Shown here piece after piece: positions 22,059-32,144 of a DNA stretch of 64,000 nt. Positions within the stretch are counted from its first letter, which is position 1. Every line of letters begins with the position of its first letter. The notes beneath the pieces were generated by a model that worked only from the letters and a program-made list of their open reading frames with translations, was not told where the DNA came from and made no database searches. The DNA is from Ophiobolus disseminans (taxonomy: Eukaryota > Ascomycota > Dothideomycetes > Pleosporales > Phaeosphaeriaceae), in contig MU006229.1 of NCBI GenBank assembly GCA_010093685.1, forward strand, positions 899,271 to 963,270. Direction: 5' to 3'. Both the position numbers and the translations under genes were made by a program.

Positions 22059-23069
22059 TGTCGAGGTATGAAGAGAGAAGTATAGATGTTGTGACTGTAA
22101 CGTGAAATGGTATCGACTGCTAGAAGGCTTGAATGATGTAAAGTAGTTCGTGATTCTGCAACGTCCTCTTACCCATCAACTTATACCCTCTTCCTCGCCC
22201 ACCTTCCGTCCGCCCTGCAGGAATACATCCATCTTAAATCCGTCTTCAGTAGACAACCCAATGTCCGGAGCGCATCAAGGATCTAGCCAGATTGCTACTA
22301 GCTCGTGTGCAATTATCTTAGATCGGAGTGCGACACATCCTATTCTGGATGTGCATTTGCTTAGGCATAGCATCTGCACTGATTCTATTTTTTGCCCATA
22401 TGGACGAAGGATGCGAAGGTGCCCTGTTTCCGAGCTCATTTGTGCGCTACGGTAGTGCGCGCTTTCGTCCGGGCGCGAAAACCACGTTGCGACAGCCTGG
22501 CTGCGAGGAACAACATTTGGAATTAAGCACAAGAGAAAGTAAACAGTAGGTCGTCCGTCGGTTTTCGAGAGCGACATAACGTCAGCCCTGGGTGATATCT
22601 GACGAGAAGGATGCGAGTTGGCAGCGAAGCTCATGCGACGAGCTGGTGTACGGCAACACGGTTTAGACTGCAGAATGTCTGAATGGTTGAGACATTGCAC
22701 AAGCCACCACAACGCTATCTAGGCTCAAACTCCTCCATGTCATTGATCACCATGCCACTATTCCACCCACACCTTAGCGTCACGAAAAATGTCTGAACAG
22801 TTCAGACATTGTTATGTTCCACAAGCCACCACAACGCGATCTAGACTTGGAATCCTCAATGTATTCTAGTCATCTCACACACGCCTTAGCGTCACGACAA
22901 ATGTCCGAACAGTTCAGACAATTGATATCGTTCCTAACAAACAAACAAACTACCACAACGCCACCCACACTCGGAATTCTCATTGCTTCTAGTAACTATG
23001 CCACCTTCTCAATCACACACACTCAACACGCACCCCGCAACTCCATTGCTAATCCCTTCTACTTCCGCC
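22059..23069. other. Intergenic 1 kb carrying a palindromic tandem repeat
   Basis: Lies upstream of the minus-strand SDR and downstream of the minus-strand carbonic anhydrase. No gene is supported. The right half holds the three-unit tandem repeat described at 22676-22920. Confidence 0.55.
22676..22990. repeat. Three tandem ~113-bp units, each with a 19-bp palindrome
   Basis: Palindromes of the form TGTCTGAACAGTTCAGACA occur at 22676-22694 (two or three mismatches), 22790-22808 (perfect arms) and 22902-22920 (one change). Each is followed by a CCACAACGC word, a weaker shared spacer, and (units 1 and 2) CCTTAGCGTCACGA. The spacing is 114 and 112 bp. The regular spacing and preserved dyad suggest repeated binding sites or a minisatellite with a structured core. 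Confidence 0.75.
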
Positions 23070-23999
23070 CTAAAAATCCTTCGTCAAATCATAAATCTTC
23101 TGTATCTCCGCCAACTGCCCCTCATGATCAAACTTCAGATCCTTCAAAAGCCCATCCTTAAACCCAAACACCCACCCATGCACAACCGGAAACTCATTCT
23201 CGGCCCAACACTGCTGCACGGCAGCCGTTTTAATAACATTCCGACACTGCTCATGCACATTCAACTCCACCAATCGATCATACTTTGCCTCGCCCTCCAA
23301 AGTATCAAGCTCGTCCTGGTGCAAGCGGTACACGTCGCGGATGTTACGCAACCAGGGGTTTAGGAGGCCCATGTCCTTGGGCGTCATGGCTGCTTTGACG
23401 CCCCCGCAACCGTAGTGCCCGCACACAACGATGTGTTTTACGCGCAGGTGGCGCACGGCGTAGTTTACGACGGACATTACGTTGAGGTCGATGTTGTTTA
23501 CGAGGTTGGCGATGTTGCGGTGGATGAACATTTCGCCGGGGTCGAGGCCGGTTATGGCTTCGGCGGGGATGCGGGAGTCGGAGCAGCCTGTGAGATAGGG
23601 ATGGTTAGTGGTGGGTGTGAAGGGTGGTCGGATGGGGGATTGGGGGAATTGGGAGGGAGAGAGGAAAGACGTACCAATCCAGAGATAATCCGGTGCCTGA
23701 CCTGCGCTCAGATCTGTGAAGAATTCGGGCTTCTTCTTCTTCATTTCCTCGGCCCATTTCTTGTTGTTCTCGAAGATGCGATCGTGGCTCTGTTGGAGGT
23801 ACTTGCGGACCGCTCTCGGCGACGTGGGTTCCGCCATTTTAAGTCGTGGTCTCCAAGACGTGGTAGACAGGTCGCGAGTGAAGAAGTTTGGAGGCGCGTT
23901 CCGAAGCTTAGCAGAAGTAGAAAGTGAGCCAGCTACGAGGGGGGCCACCAAAGTCTTAAACCGCCCCGCCCGAGCGACGTGGGGTAGTTGCAGCATCAT
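23070..23999 (-). CDS. Beta-carbonic anhydrase, probably mitochondrial
   Basis: Zinc enzyme interconverting CO2 and bicarbonate. Model complement(join(23070..23587,23675..23999)), 280 residues. The intron 23588-23674 (GTACGT...CACAG) is 87 nt, free of stops in frame and a multiple of three, so unspliced RNA would stay open; splicing joins WIG to CSDSR as in the family. Zinc ligands are the Cys of CSDSR and His/Cys of GHYGCGG; the Asp-Arg dyad is also in CSDSR. Residues 1-53 are Arg/Ser-rich without acids at the start (RDLSTTSWRPR), as in a mitochondrial presequence, and an internal Met at 54 starts the mature-like body. Upstream it is divergent from the DUF3253 gene (about 295 bp between starts). 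Confidence 0.93.
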   Translation of the reverse strand: MMLQLPHVARAGRFKTLVAPLVAGSLSTSAKLRNAPPNFFTRDLSTTSWRPRLKMAEPTSPRAVRKYLQQSHDRIFENNKKWAEEMKKKKPEFFTDLSAGQAPDYLWIGTSFLSPSQFPQSPIRPPFTPTTNHPYLTGCSDSRIPAEAITGLDPGEMFIHRNIANLVNNIDLNVMSVVNYAVRHLRVKHIVVCGHYGCGGVKAAMTPKDMGLLNPWLRNIRDVYRLHQDELDTLEGEAKYDRLVELNVHEQCRNVIKTAAVQQCWAENEFPVVHGWVFGFKDGLLKDLKFDHEGQLAEIQKIYDLTKDF

Positions 24000-24293
24000 T
24001 CAGCCAAGTGTCACACCATGCATGCAAGCTTCAATGGTTCCCCCTTCAATGGGCGGGCAGATGCGGTTGCGGGCACGTCGACAATTTGCTTCTGTTGCAC
24101 GCCGATTGGGCCCTCTGACGTCAAGTCATTGGCTAAACGAATCGCATCCATGGCTGACGATCATCCTTGCGATGCGTTAGCGCGGAGATCTATCAATCGA
24201 ACTTATCAACACGTCAAACAGCGGAGAAATCTAATCGCCATAATCAACAGGGGAATGCCGCCCACGAGCGAAATATACGCACTATAGCCCGCC

Positions 24294-24593
24294 ATGGCGC
24301 TCAACGACGCCCAGAAATCTATCATCGTGCAGCACGCCGAGCGCTTGTTGAACGCTCGAGATTACCCCAAGACTATCTGCCCCTCCGAGATCGCACGCGC
24401 CTTCTCAGCTGCAGAACTGCACACTCTCGGTGCTTCGGAGTGGAGAGACACTATGGAGATCGTACGGCAGGTCGTGTGGGAGAAGCGAGGTGCCGGGGAT
24501 GTGGAGGTGTTGCAGAAGGGTGAGGTTATCAGGGTAGAGAGTTTAGAAGATATTCGAGGTCCGATTAGAGTCAGAAAGGTGCACGAGGGATGA
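24294..24593 (+). CDS. DUF3253 protein (small winged-helix-like)
   Basis: 99 residues, no intron. Signature PKTICPSEIARAFS (25-38), a W-D-ME-VR segment, and the closing DIRGPIRVRK match the DUF3253 family, a small predicted winged-helix protein found in bacteria and fungi with no assigned biochemical role. The ATG at 24294 has a good context (gccATGg). The stop is about 95 bp from the convergent small gene at 24689. Confidence 0.87.
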   Translation: MALNDAQKSIIVQHAERLLNARDYPKTICPSEIARAFSAAELHTLGASEWRDTMEIVRQVVWEKRGAGDVEVLQKGEVIRVESLEDIRGPIRVRKVHEG

Positions 24594-24688
24594 ACGAAGC
24601 AGAGAGGCATCTACCAAATTCAACGTAGTCGCTAGCCTTGAATTGTGCTGTGGAAATGCTTCTATCACGCTTCAAGTTTAGATTTCCT

Positions 24689-25001
24689 CTATATGTTCGC
24701 ACCCCTAGTATCATGTATCTTATCCGGCACCGCCTTCTCCACTTTCTCAGGCAGTCCCTCCTGCAGCCACTGCGGCACTTTAGAATCTCCGGTAGCGTGG
24801 GATACCTTGCCCGTGTCCTTGTTGCTGTTGGTGTTGTGTGCTGCGTCGGGGATTTTGTGCTCGACGGAGGAGGGGACCTTGCATTGTTAGTTGAGTCGGC
24901 TGGAGGAGAGAGGTTGTATGGAACGATACCTTCTCCTGCGCCTTCTGGGGCAGCTGCGAGTCCTTTGCGTGCGAGACGCCTTGGCCTTGTTCGTTCTGCA
25001 T
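24689..25001 (-). CDS. Small polar protein with two internal repeats
   Basis: Model complement(join(24689..24877,24930..25001)), 86 residues, not visible as one long frame. Exon 1 encodes 24 residues from an ATG at 25001; the 52-nt intron has GTATCG...GCAAG borders and phase 0. The two halves resemble each other: GVSHAKDSQLPQKAQEKVP-VE-IPDAAHNT and KVSHATGDSKVPQWLQEGLPEKVE-VPDKIHDT. It has no membrane segment and no signal peptide, and is rich in Lys, Gln, Ser and Asp, so probably extended or helical. I recall similar small fungal proteins of unknown function, sometimes stress-related, but no function is assigned. Confidence 0.78.
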
Positions 25002-25451
25002 CGCGAGGTGTTTGGGTTGTGTTGGGTTTGGTTTCGAAGTAAAGTGGACGTGCTGATGGCTTGTTGGAATAGAGCAGGATGAGTTACTTCTCCAGTTGTT
25101 TTATATGAACAATTGCGACAACATGTTGTCGTCATGCGTCTCGCTCGCTACGCGGTAGAGTCATGACGTGAGGATGCAATGCGTCCTACATCTTAAGCGA
25201 CAATCCTTTCGAGATACCGCGGAGCCATATCAAAAGGAACACGGCAGTCGAAGGATGCAAGTTGTTGCAATTCCATAAACAGAGGAGTGTGGGATTGAGA
25301 TATTGAAGCTTGAATTGAAACAATGCTATGATGCTAAAACTGCATGAAGAGAAACGCTAAGCTGACAAACAACATGCAAAACCACCTCTTCATTATGCAA
25401 AACGCGAATCCAACTTCGATAGAAAAAGGAATAAGGAATAAGAAAAATAGC
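25002..25451. other. Intergenic, nothing supported
   Basis: Upstream of the small two-repeat gene and 3' flank of the CDT1 gene, both on the minus strand. Confidence 0.5.
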
Positions 25452-26561
25452 CTAAGCGCCCAGCGCAACAAGCCGACTCTTGATATCCCTTGGCCGCATA
25501 GCCTGGTTGACAACCACACTAGACATGCTTCCCATGCTGACGACCGACACGTATCCGGGCGCAACATCGCTCGCCAACACCTGAATGCACTGCATTGCCT
25601 CCTCTTGCGATATCGGGGACCGGATGGAGCCTCGGAGTGACTGGATGAATGCTGCGGTGGAGAAGGAGGCGCGCATGCCGGGCTTGCTGGCGCACATGAG
25701 AGAAAGCACGCTCAAGACTTCGGGCGCGCGCTGGAGAGCTGCTCGTCGTTGTATCTCGGCGGGGGTGGGGGCGGCAGGTCCGCACTTTGCTGCTTCCTGC
25801 TTTGCAAGGATGCGATCGAGGAGGTTTGTCTTGCGGACCGAGGCAAACTCTGTGATCTTGGGTTGGGCGTTCTGCACTATGACGGGCTCGTTTTCCTTCC
25901 CAGACACCTGTCTTGTCTTCTTCTGTGCGCGGCCCTGCTGCACGCTCTCCTTGAACTCTCTCAGCCTCTTGCGGCCCTTGTCTTGTAGAGGTGCGAGTGC
26001 GGTCAGGGAGCTGCAGGTGGTGATATCGGCGAGAGGGAGTTCGGCGAGGAACTTGGACATGGCATTGTTGTCTAGGAATGCTTCGAGGCGTGTTTGGTTG
26101 CCGTCGGCCTTCTTTGGTCGTCCGCGGCCTCGCTTTGGTGTCGCAATCGGTCGTGTGACGAGCTGCTGGGAGACGCGCCATTGCGACCACAAAAAATCCA
26201 GTCCGTCTTTGAACAAGTCTTGGAGGCCTTCTTCGTTCAGGTGTGTCATGCCGTCCATCAATGGGCTGTCCTCCTTGATCTCGATGCAAATCTTGCCGCG
26301 GCCGTAGTCAGAGAGGAAGTAGGGGTTGTGTTGTCCGGACGGTCCCTGGTCGAGGACGCCAATGAGGAGTCGGATGTCATCGTAGGTGACCTGTCGTTGT
26401 CTCCAGACTTTGGTAGTGGATGTGATGATGTCGCGAAGGTCGGCAGGCATGGAGGTGCCGTTGTGTGCGTAGTGTAGGGATAGTGCGGTCAGAAAGGATG
26501 AATGCAGCGCCAGGAGGTTGACGAGCTCGGCAGGGAGCTGGCCGGGAGCAATAGGCGACAT
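25452..26561 (-). CDS. CDT1: DNA replication licensing factor Cdt1 (fungal)
   Basis: Loads MCM2-7 onto origins with ORC and Cdc6. 369 residues, no intron; the first ATG in frame is at 26561 (MSPIAPGQLP). The C-terminal winged-helix domain (about 270-369: APEVLSVLSLM, SPISQEEAMQCIQVLASDVAPGYVSVV) is the Cdt1 C-terminal MCM-binding module. The middle contains an AT-hook-like GRGRPKK (145-151), a PIP-like QTRLEAFL (156-163), a KEN box (222-224) and a PIP-degron-like QPKITEFASVRK (233-244). It is somewhat short compared with other Cdt1 proteins. The motif roles are inferred. Divergence from known Cdt1 outside the C-domain is normal. Confidence 0.85.
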   Translation of the reverse strand: MSPIAPGQLPAELVNLLALHSSFLTALSLHYAHNGTSMPADLRDIITSTTKVWRQRQVTYDDIRLLIGVLDQGPSGQHNPYFLSDYGRGKICIEIKEDSPLMDGMTHLNEEGLQDLFKDGLDFLWSQWRVSQQLVTRPIATPKRGRGRPKKADGNQTRLEAFLDNNAMSKFLAELPLADITTCSSLTALAPLQDKGRKRLREFKESVQQGRAQKKTRQVSGKENEPVIVQNAQPKITEFASVRKTNLLDRILAKQEAAKCGPAAPTPAEIQRRAALQRAPEVLSVLSLMCASKPGMRASFSTAAFIQSLRGSIRSPISQEEAMQCIQVLASDVAPGYVSVVSMGSMSSVVVNQAMRPRDIKSRLVALGA

Positions 26562-27225
26562 TGTAGCAAGCAATAACAAGACAATTGATACGGCGATGAG
26601 ATAAAGGAATCAATGCTGGGAAGTGATGCGATGTGATGGGGTGCGAACGAGGCCCGTCGTCGTGTTTATGTGCCGAGGGGCTGGCAAAACAGGAAAGACC
26701 GAAACGCGCTCCTTCCTCCTTGGCGCGTTCGCGTCGCGTTCCCGCCCGCCAATCAGCCGCGTCATCTGCACGACCGTTGCATTTCCTGACACACTCTAGT
26801 TTTGCCAGGCATTTTGAATCTTGTGGGCATTATTTGTGGGATGACGATTGCGCATCTGCACTTTCTTGTGTTGTGTGCATGGCAGGTTGCAGTCTGAGCC
26901 AAACATTCACACCGACGACACTAGTCATGTCACCCCATTGGACTCATTCTATTGGCAATAGCACAATATATGTAGTCACAAGAACCACGATATACAGGAA
27001 GACGCATGATTTCGTGAGAATAATTTGAACAATTCTGCAGCGGTAGTCAGGGCTGAACGGACTCGGAGGTGATTGAGAATGGCAAATCTACACAGCCTCC
27101 TGCTTGGGAATGATATTGCAGTTTATTTCGTATAAAGATGAGTAGTCAATTCCCGTATACTCCATTGCTAAACAGCATATGCGTTCAAGTTGTCGTCTCA
27201 TACAGTCATGTCAACCCTCGCGTGC
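26562..27225. other. Intergenic, nothing supported
   Basis: CDT1 upstream region followed by the 3' flank of the next minus-strand gene. No domain in the short frames. Confidence 0.5.
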
Positions 27226-27759
27226 CTATTTTCCACCGAATCCAAACCAGCCCTTGGCTTCCCGGGTTCCCTCGATAGCCTTCTGGTCGAACTTGTTGAC
27301 GGCGGCGTTGACTTCCTGGCGGGTGCTGTTGAACTCCTTCTCGGCCTGGACCTTTGCCTCCTCGTACTTCTTTCGTGCCTCGACGCTGTACTGGTCGAGC
27401 TTCTGCTCAGCTTCCTGCGCCTTGGTCTTGGCTTGGTTGGCCTGAGGAAGTCAGTATTGATCGAGAGACTTTAGATGATTGCCATACGTATTGCTGGGCA
27501 GTCGAGCGTACTGCTTCGTAGCCCTCCTCGCCAGCCTTCTTGAGCTCCTTGTCCTGGCCGGGGAGGTCTCCCCTTGCGCGTCGTGCTAGGTTTGCGGCGT
27601 CGTCTGCAGTTGTTAGATTGATCCATTTTCCCACTGTACTCATAACGTACGCTCAGCCTTCTTCTCCGCAAGCTTTGGGTCTCCGCCGGCATTGTAGAGG
27701 TAGTAGCCGACACCACCAGCGGCGGCGAGACCAAGAACGGGAAGAGCGCGGTTGGACAT
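27226..27759 (-). CDS. Small coiled-coil protein, calcofluor-white-hypersensitivity family
   Basis: Model complement(join(27226..27441,27488..27603,27651..27759)), 146 residues; introns of 46 and 47 nt with GTATGG/GTACGT donors. The N-terminus MSNRALPVLGLAAAGGVGYYLYNAGGD has one hydrophobic, Gly/Ala-rich helix (7-24), then a charged, Ala/Lys/Glu-rich coiled-coil region, ending with GWFGFGGK. This matches the small fungal proteins annotated calcofluor white hypersensitive protein; the helix suggests anchoring in an organelle membrane, possibly mitochondrial. The molecular role is unknown. It is divergent from the peroxin/dysferlin-domain gene with 462 bp between starts. Confidence 0.85.
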
Positions 27760-28221
27760 TGTGGTGGTTAAAGTTTGAGTTGATTTGGTTTGTGTGAAGT
27801 TCGGGTGTGTGACGGCGAATTGGTGATCAGAGACAAGGAAGAAGGGTGGGTACTTAAGAGGGGAAATACGTGATGATGGCTGTTCAAGGCGCATCGTACC
27901 GGTGACGTAATGCCCTAGCTTTCTGCACGTCCCCGAGGCGCGAACCAGATCGTCAACATGTGATGGGAGCCTTGTGGAGACACCAGAATCTAGGCCACTC
28001 ATTCAGTCATTACTCTAGCTTCACTTCTGTTATTTGTGACTCTACTAGAAGTTTGCATTGTGTTATACTGCGATTGCATGCGTCGTGCCTTCGCTCCCTC
28101 GATAATTGTTGGCAGCCCCTTAGTGACGCCAACACCGTTCCTGCCTGCCTCTCGCACATCCTTGATGCTTCCACGATAACAGCGGCGTGACGCCTGGCTT
28201 CCTTACACTGCACTCTGCATC
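27760..28221. promoter_or_regulatory. Divergent promoter region
   Basis: 462 bp between the starts of a minus-strand and a plus-strand gene, so both promoters must lie here. No specific site was recognised. Confidence 0.4.
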
Positions 28222-29295
28222 ATGGCAGACCAGCAGATAAACCTCGTTGACCACACGAACGGCGACAACACGCCGACGACCCGCACAGAAACGCCGCAAC
28301 CGCCGCACTCGCCAGATTCCCACATCGACATCCTCTTCGAGAACCAGCGAGGATGGTTCGTCTTTGGCATTCCTCTCTTCTCCTCGAAAGCTCTATGGAA
28401 CCTCAGAATCGACCCGTCGCCATGGGTGGACTCGAAGTTCAGGCCATCGGCTGTCAACATCACAAACGCACAAGTGCCTGATCCGAGTTGGGTCTGGGAC
28501 TGGAAGAGCTGGTATGTCGACATGAGTCTGGATGTTGATGAGGAGGGCTGGCAATACAGCTTGCTGTTTAAAGGCTCGCCATGGCACGGCAACCACCCGT
28601 GGTTCCACAGCTTCGTGCGGCGGCGGCGGTGGCTGCGAAAGCGCGTCAAGCAGAGGCTGCCACCCAAAACCAAGGAGAATCTGCGCGAGAGACTCTTTGG
28701 CGAGACATTCAGCATCGGCACAACCCTGGCGAGGTCGACCACTTTCAACACCTCGAGCATACAGGAAAGCGGTCATACTTCGGTGAATGAAGAGGTCAAG
28801 GACATTGCGACGCTCATGGCGAAGCTCAAGAAGGCGGCTATTGATCGTGAGAAGATTGTCCTCATCCACAAGTTCATCGACGACGGAGGGGAGGAGCTGC
28901 ACTACTTGGCAGAGCAGGTACGCTGCAATTACTCCACGCGGATTATCTCTTACTAATGCTTGCAGATCCCCGCCATCATGTCCATGCTCATCTTCCAAAA
29001 CTCGCGCCGCCAACTCCTCTCCACCCTCATGGACCGCTTCGAAGCCGCCAAAACCCACCGCGAGGAACACAAAGACTCGGGTACGCCAGAGGGCGAGGCC
29101 GAGGAACGCAGGATCAACAACCTCCTGAAGGCCATCGAGGCAGCAGACGCAGAGTGCAAAAAGCTGGAGTACTGGAGCGATATCCGCAAGTTGGCTCAAG
29201 AAGGCAATGCAGGCAATGCGACGGACACTGAGCATGGTTGGGATGAGAAGTGGCAGGGGCTGGACGAGAGTGGCGCCAAACATCCTGAGACTTGA
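28222..29295 (+). CDS. Peroxin/dysferlin-domain protein
   Basis: Model join(28222..28917,28966..29295), 341 residues; the 48-nt intron GTACGC...TTGCAG has phase 0. The DysF module spans about 36-140: FENQRGWFVFGIPLFSSKAL, W-DSKFRPSAV, WVWDWKSWYVDMSLDVDEEGWQYS and SPWHG---WFHSFVRRRRWLRKR. It has the paired Trp/Arg pattern of DysF-N and DysF-C found in Pex24/Pex30-type peroxins and in fission-yeast Spo73/Mug65. The C-terminal half is charged and helical. No transmembrane segment is present, unlike the Pex30 group, so it resembles the soluble sporulation-type members more. Role in membrane remodelling is inferred from the family. Confidence 0.86.
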
Positions 29296-30049
29296 TTGAT
29301 TGCATTGGAGCGTTGGCGTTGGGTGCGATAGGGATTTTGTAGGAGACATTCTTTCCTTGTACATGTTTTGGATAACGGAGCATAGGTAGCCGTGCATAGC
29401 ATAGTTAATACAGCAGCATTCACTACACTTCACATTCGACGCTGTGTAGTACTGATAACGTGGGATGGCGCACGCTGTGGTGCAGTAAGTGGCTTGTCTT
29501 GAACGCAGACTGACTCGCCGTCTTGTCAGGCTGACGTGCATTGGACGTCGCAACTAGGTATCCTCCAGTCCCTTGCAGCTCCAAACACATCTACCTCGGA
29601 AGTTTGATCAAGCGGAGAAGTGTTTGAGTGCAATCAGGTAGATATTGCCCGATGCGCTTACCCATATGCCGGCATCATCCCCTGTCTATCCTCACAACAC
29701 TATTGGACGCCCGAGACGACCATCAATACGGACCGCTGTTCGAGGGATGCTCAACGAGAACATCACCCTCAATTTGCCATGGCTCATAGCATGTTCTCTC
29801 ACTGCGTTCGACCACGCGGCCTGCTTGGTTGCTTGACGCCAGTACTACTCAAGCACGTGCATGACTACAGATTGGAGATCGCCATGGACTATCAGGGGCA
29901 CACGGCAGTTCACCGATGGTGGCGGATGCCGAGGGTTTGGGGAGGGGATCTCTGGGCATATCGCTGGGTGTTAAGAAGCGTTGATATTCGTTGGTGCTTT
30001 GGATGTCACACCCTTTTCGAGTGGTAGCTGTGCTTTTGAGATAGTCAAG
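29296..30049. other. Intergenic, tyrosinase promoter
   Basis: No supported gene; the frame at 29620-30027 has no domain. Confidence 0.5.
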
Positions 30050-31590
30050 ATGGTTGCTGCGACTTTTGCATTCCTTCTTTCGGCGAGCTTGATTGCTGTG
30101 AGCGCAAGCCCGACTAAGACGCCCTTCAGTCTGAACAGGTAAGTCCTTTGGTTCTCTCGTGACACACTGCTGACGACCACTCAAGGAGATCTGATGGCTT
30201 CCCATACCCGCTCGACGATGTGGATAAGCTTGAAGAGGCATCGCTCGCCAAATACGAAGCCTATCTCGCGAAGAAGAACGACACCCATGGCTGCACCTTG
30301 GAGAATGCCTCGAAACGGCAGGAGTGGTATGTTTGTGTCATTGCATTGATGCATGGTATGCTAAGCTGGCAGGCACGACATGACGATCCCCCAACGCGAG
30401 GAATACATCCGTGCAGTGCTATGTCTGCAATCGCTGCCACCAAAAGCCGACAAAGCGAAATATCCAGGCGTCATGAACCGCTACGATGACTTTGTCTTGA
30501 CGCACGAGACGCAAGCCATGCATCTACACTCTACCGTACATTCGCATCCCCCATCCCAAGCTGCCCGCTAACACCCCTCCCAGCCCCATCTCTTCCCCGC
30601 CCACCGCGTCTACATCTGGGCCTACGAAAAAGCCCTCCGCGACGAGTGCGGCTACACAGGCTGGCAGCCTGTACGTCTATCCCGGCGCCTACATACTACT
30701 ATCTTACTGACCAACGTCGGCAGTACTGGAACTGGGGCCGCACCGCCTCGGACCCTATCAACTCACCCCTCTTCAACGGCAATATGTCGAGTATGGGCGG
30801 CAACGGTAAGAAATCAGAATATCCGGGCGTGCCTACCATGGCGTTTAAGCCACCTTTTGATATGATCCCGAGTGATCTCGGAGGAGGGTGTGTGACTGAG
30901 GGGCCGTTTAAAAAGTATGGACCAATCCCCCTTATCCCAACACTCTACCCCTCCCCTGTATACATTCTCTAATACTCCTTCAGCATGACCATCTCCCTGG
31001 GCCCCATCGGACGCATCATCCCAGACGTCCCCGCCAATCCTCGCGCCGACGGCTTCGGCGCCAATCCGCGTTGCCTGCGGCGCGACGTAAATCGCCACGC
31101 CAGCGCTGTGCTGTACGCCAACTACACGTACGCGCTCATCAAGGAGGCAAATACGATCGACCTCTTTCAGAAGAATATGCTGGGTATGCCTGAGAAGAAT
31201 GATTGGGGCGTGCATATGGCGGGGCATTATACGATTGGGGGGGATCCTGGGGGGGTATGTCTCACATTCTCTTCTCATACATTCTTATAGTTCCTTTCTT
31301 TGACATCTTTTCTCTTCCCTCCTTCCTAACGTCCATCCTCTACTAACCCCTCTCAGGACTTCTACTCCTCCCCCGGCGACCCTATATTCTGGTTCCACCA
31401 CGGCATGGTGGACCGCATCTGGTGGATCTGGCAGATGCAGGACCCTGAGAATAGGATGAACGTGTTGCCGGAAAGTCCGGCGAAGGACGATTTTGTGGAT
31501 TTGAATTGGACGGCGAAGAGGGCGGATACGTGGGATTTGGTAGATAGTATTGGAGGCATGGGAGGGGAGTTTTGTTATATATATGTTTAG
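30050..31590 (+). CDS. Tyrosinase (type-3 copper), secreted
   Basis: Oxidises phenols to quinones. Seven exons: join(30050..30138,30186..30326,30373..30535,30584..30670,30724..30914,30984..31254,31357..31590), 391 residues; all six introns are GT-AG and phases close. Residues 1-19 are a signal peptide (FAFLLSASLIAVSA). CuA ligands lie in MHLHSTPHLFPAHRVYIW, followed by ECGYTGWQPYWNW. CuB ligands lie in HMAGHYTIGG and FWFHHGMVDRIWWIWQ. After CuB only about 50 residues remain, so there is no long C-terminal lid domain as in melanin tyrosinases; this is the short secreted type. NMTIS and NYTY are sequons. A copy of the ~70-bp dispersed repeat starts 71 bp past the stop. Confidence 0.93.
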
Positions 31591-31661
31591 GGTTGGGGGA
31601 CGGGGGTAGTGCGATAGGTGCTGCAAAACTTTGAGTATTACTTGATTCGGAACAGAGAGCC

Positions 31662-31731
31662 TGTATATTCTCACAACACTATAAAAACTTTGGAGAATTT
31701 TTGTATAGAGTTGAAGGTAGACAGGTCCTTG
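31662..31731 (+). repeat. Dispersed ~70-bp repeat, copy 2
   Basis: Begins TGTATATTCTCACAACACT and ends GAAGGTAGACAGGTCCTTG, matching copies at 6291, 61391 and 61732. It lies just downstream of the tyrosinase stop, in the same orientation as that gene. The rest of 31591-32144 shows no gene and serves as the upstream region of the SUKH gene. Confidence 0.75.
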
Positions 31732-32144
31732 TGTGCTAAACAGTAACTTAGCACATTGACTAAGACTGGTGCATCACTATATAATAGCTTCCTCGCTATT
31801 GCTGCTGGGTCTATTCCAGCCTGATCTGGTCTCACAGTGTGAGCATGCAAATTATCCTTGGGGCTCCTTCGTACTTGGAATGCATGTCGCTTCGGTAAAG
31901 TGAAGCGCTTCTGGCGACCAACTCTGTGGCTGAGACAACCTTCCTGCTTGAACAGTTCGATCGAAACGTTGTGTTACGGTGTCCGAGCGGGTGAATGCCA
32001 CCTCTGTTGATCGACGTGAGGAATTACGTCATATTCCAGGCAACCACAGAGGGTTTGCCTCACGACAGTTAAAGGCGTGACTTCCACTGCTTTCTCGTCA
32101 CAGTGCCTGCCAACTCAACTTTAGATTTTGGTTACAACGCGAAG

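Noticed and set aside
22676..22920. Steroid-receptor response elements
   Set aside because: The palindromes resemble hormone-response half-sites only superficially and fungi lack nuclear steroid receptors.
29620..30027. 135-codon plus-strand frame before the tyrosinase gene
   Set aside because: No domain or homologous pattern; it overlaps the expected tyrosinase promoter.
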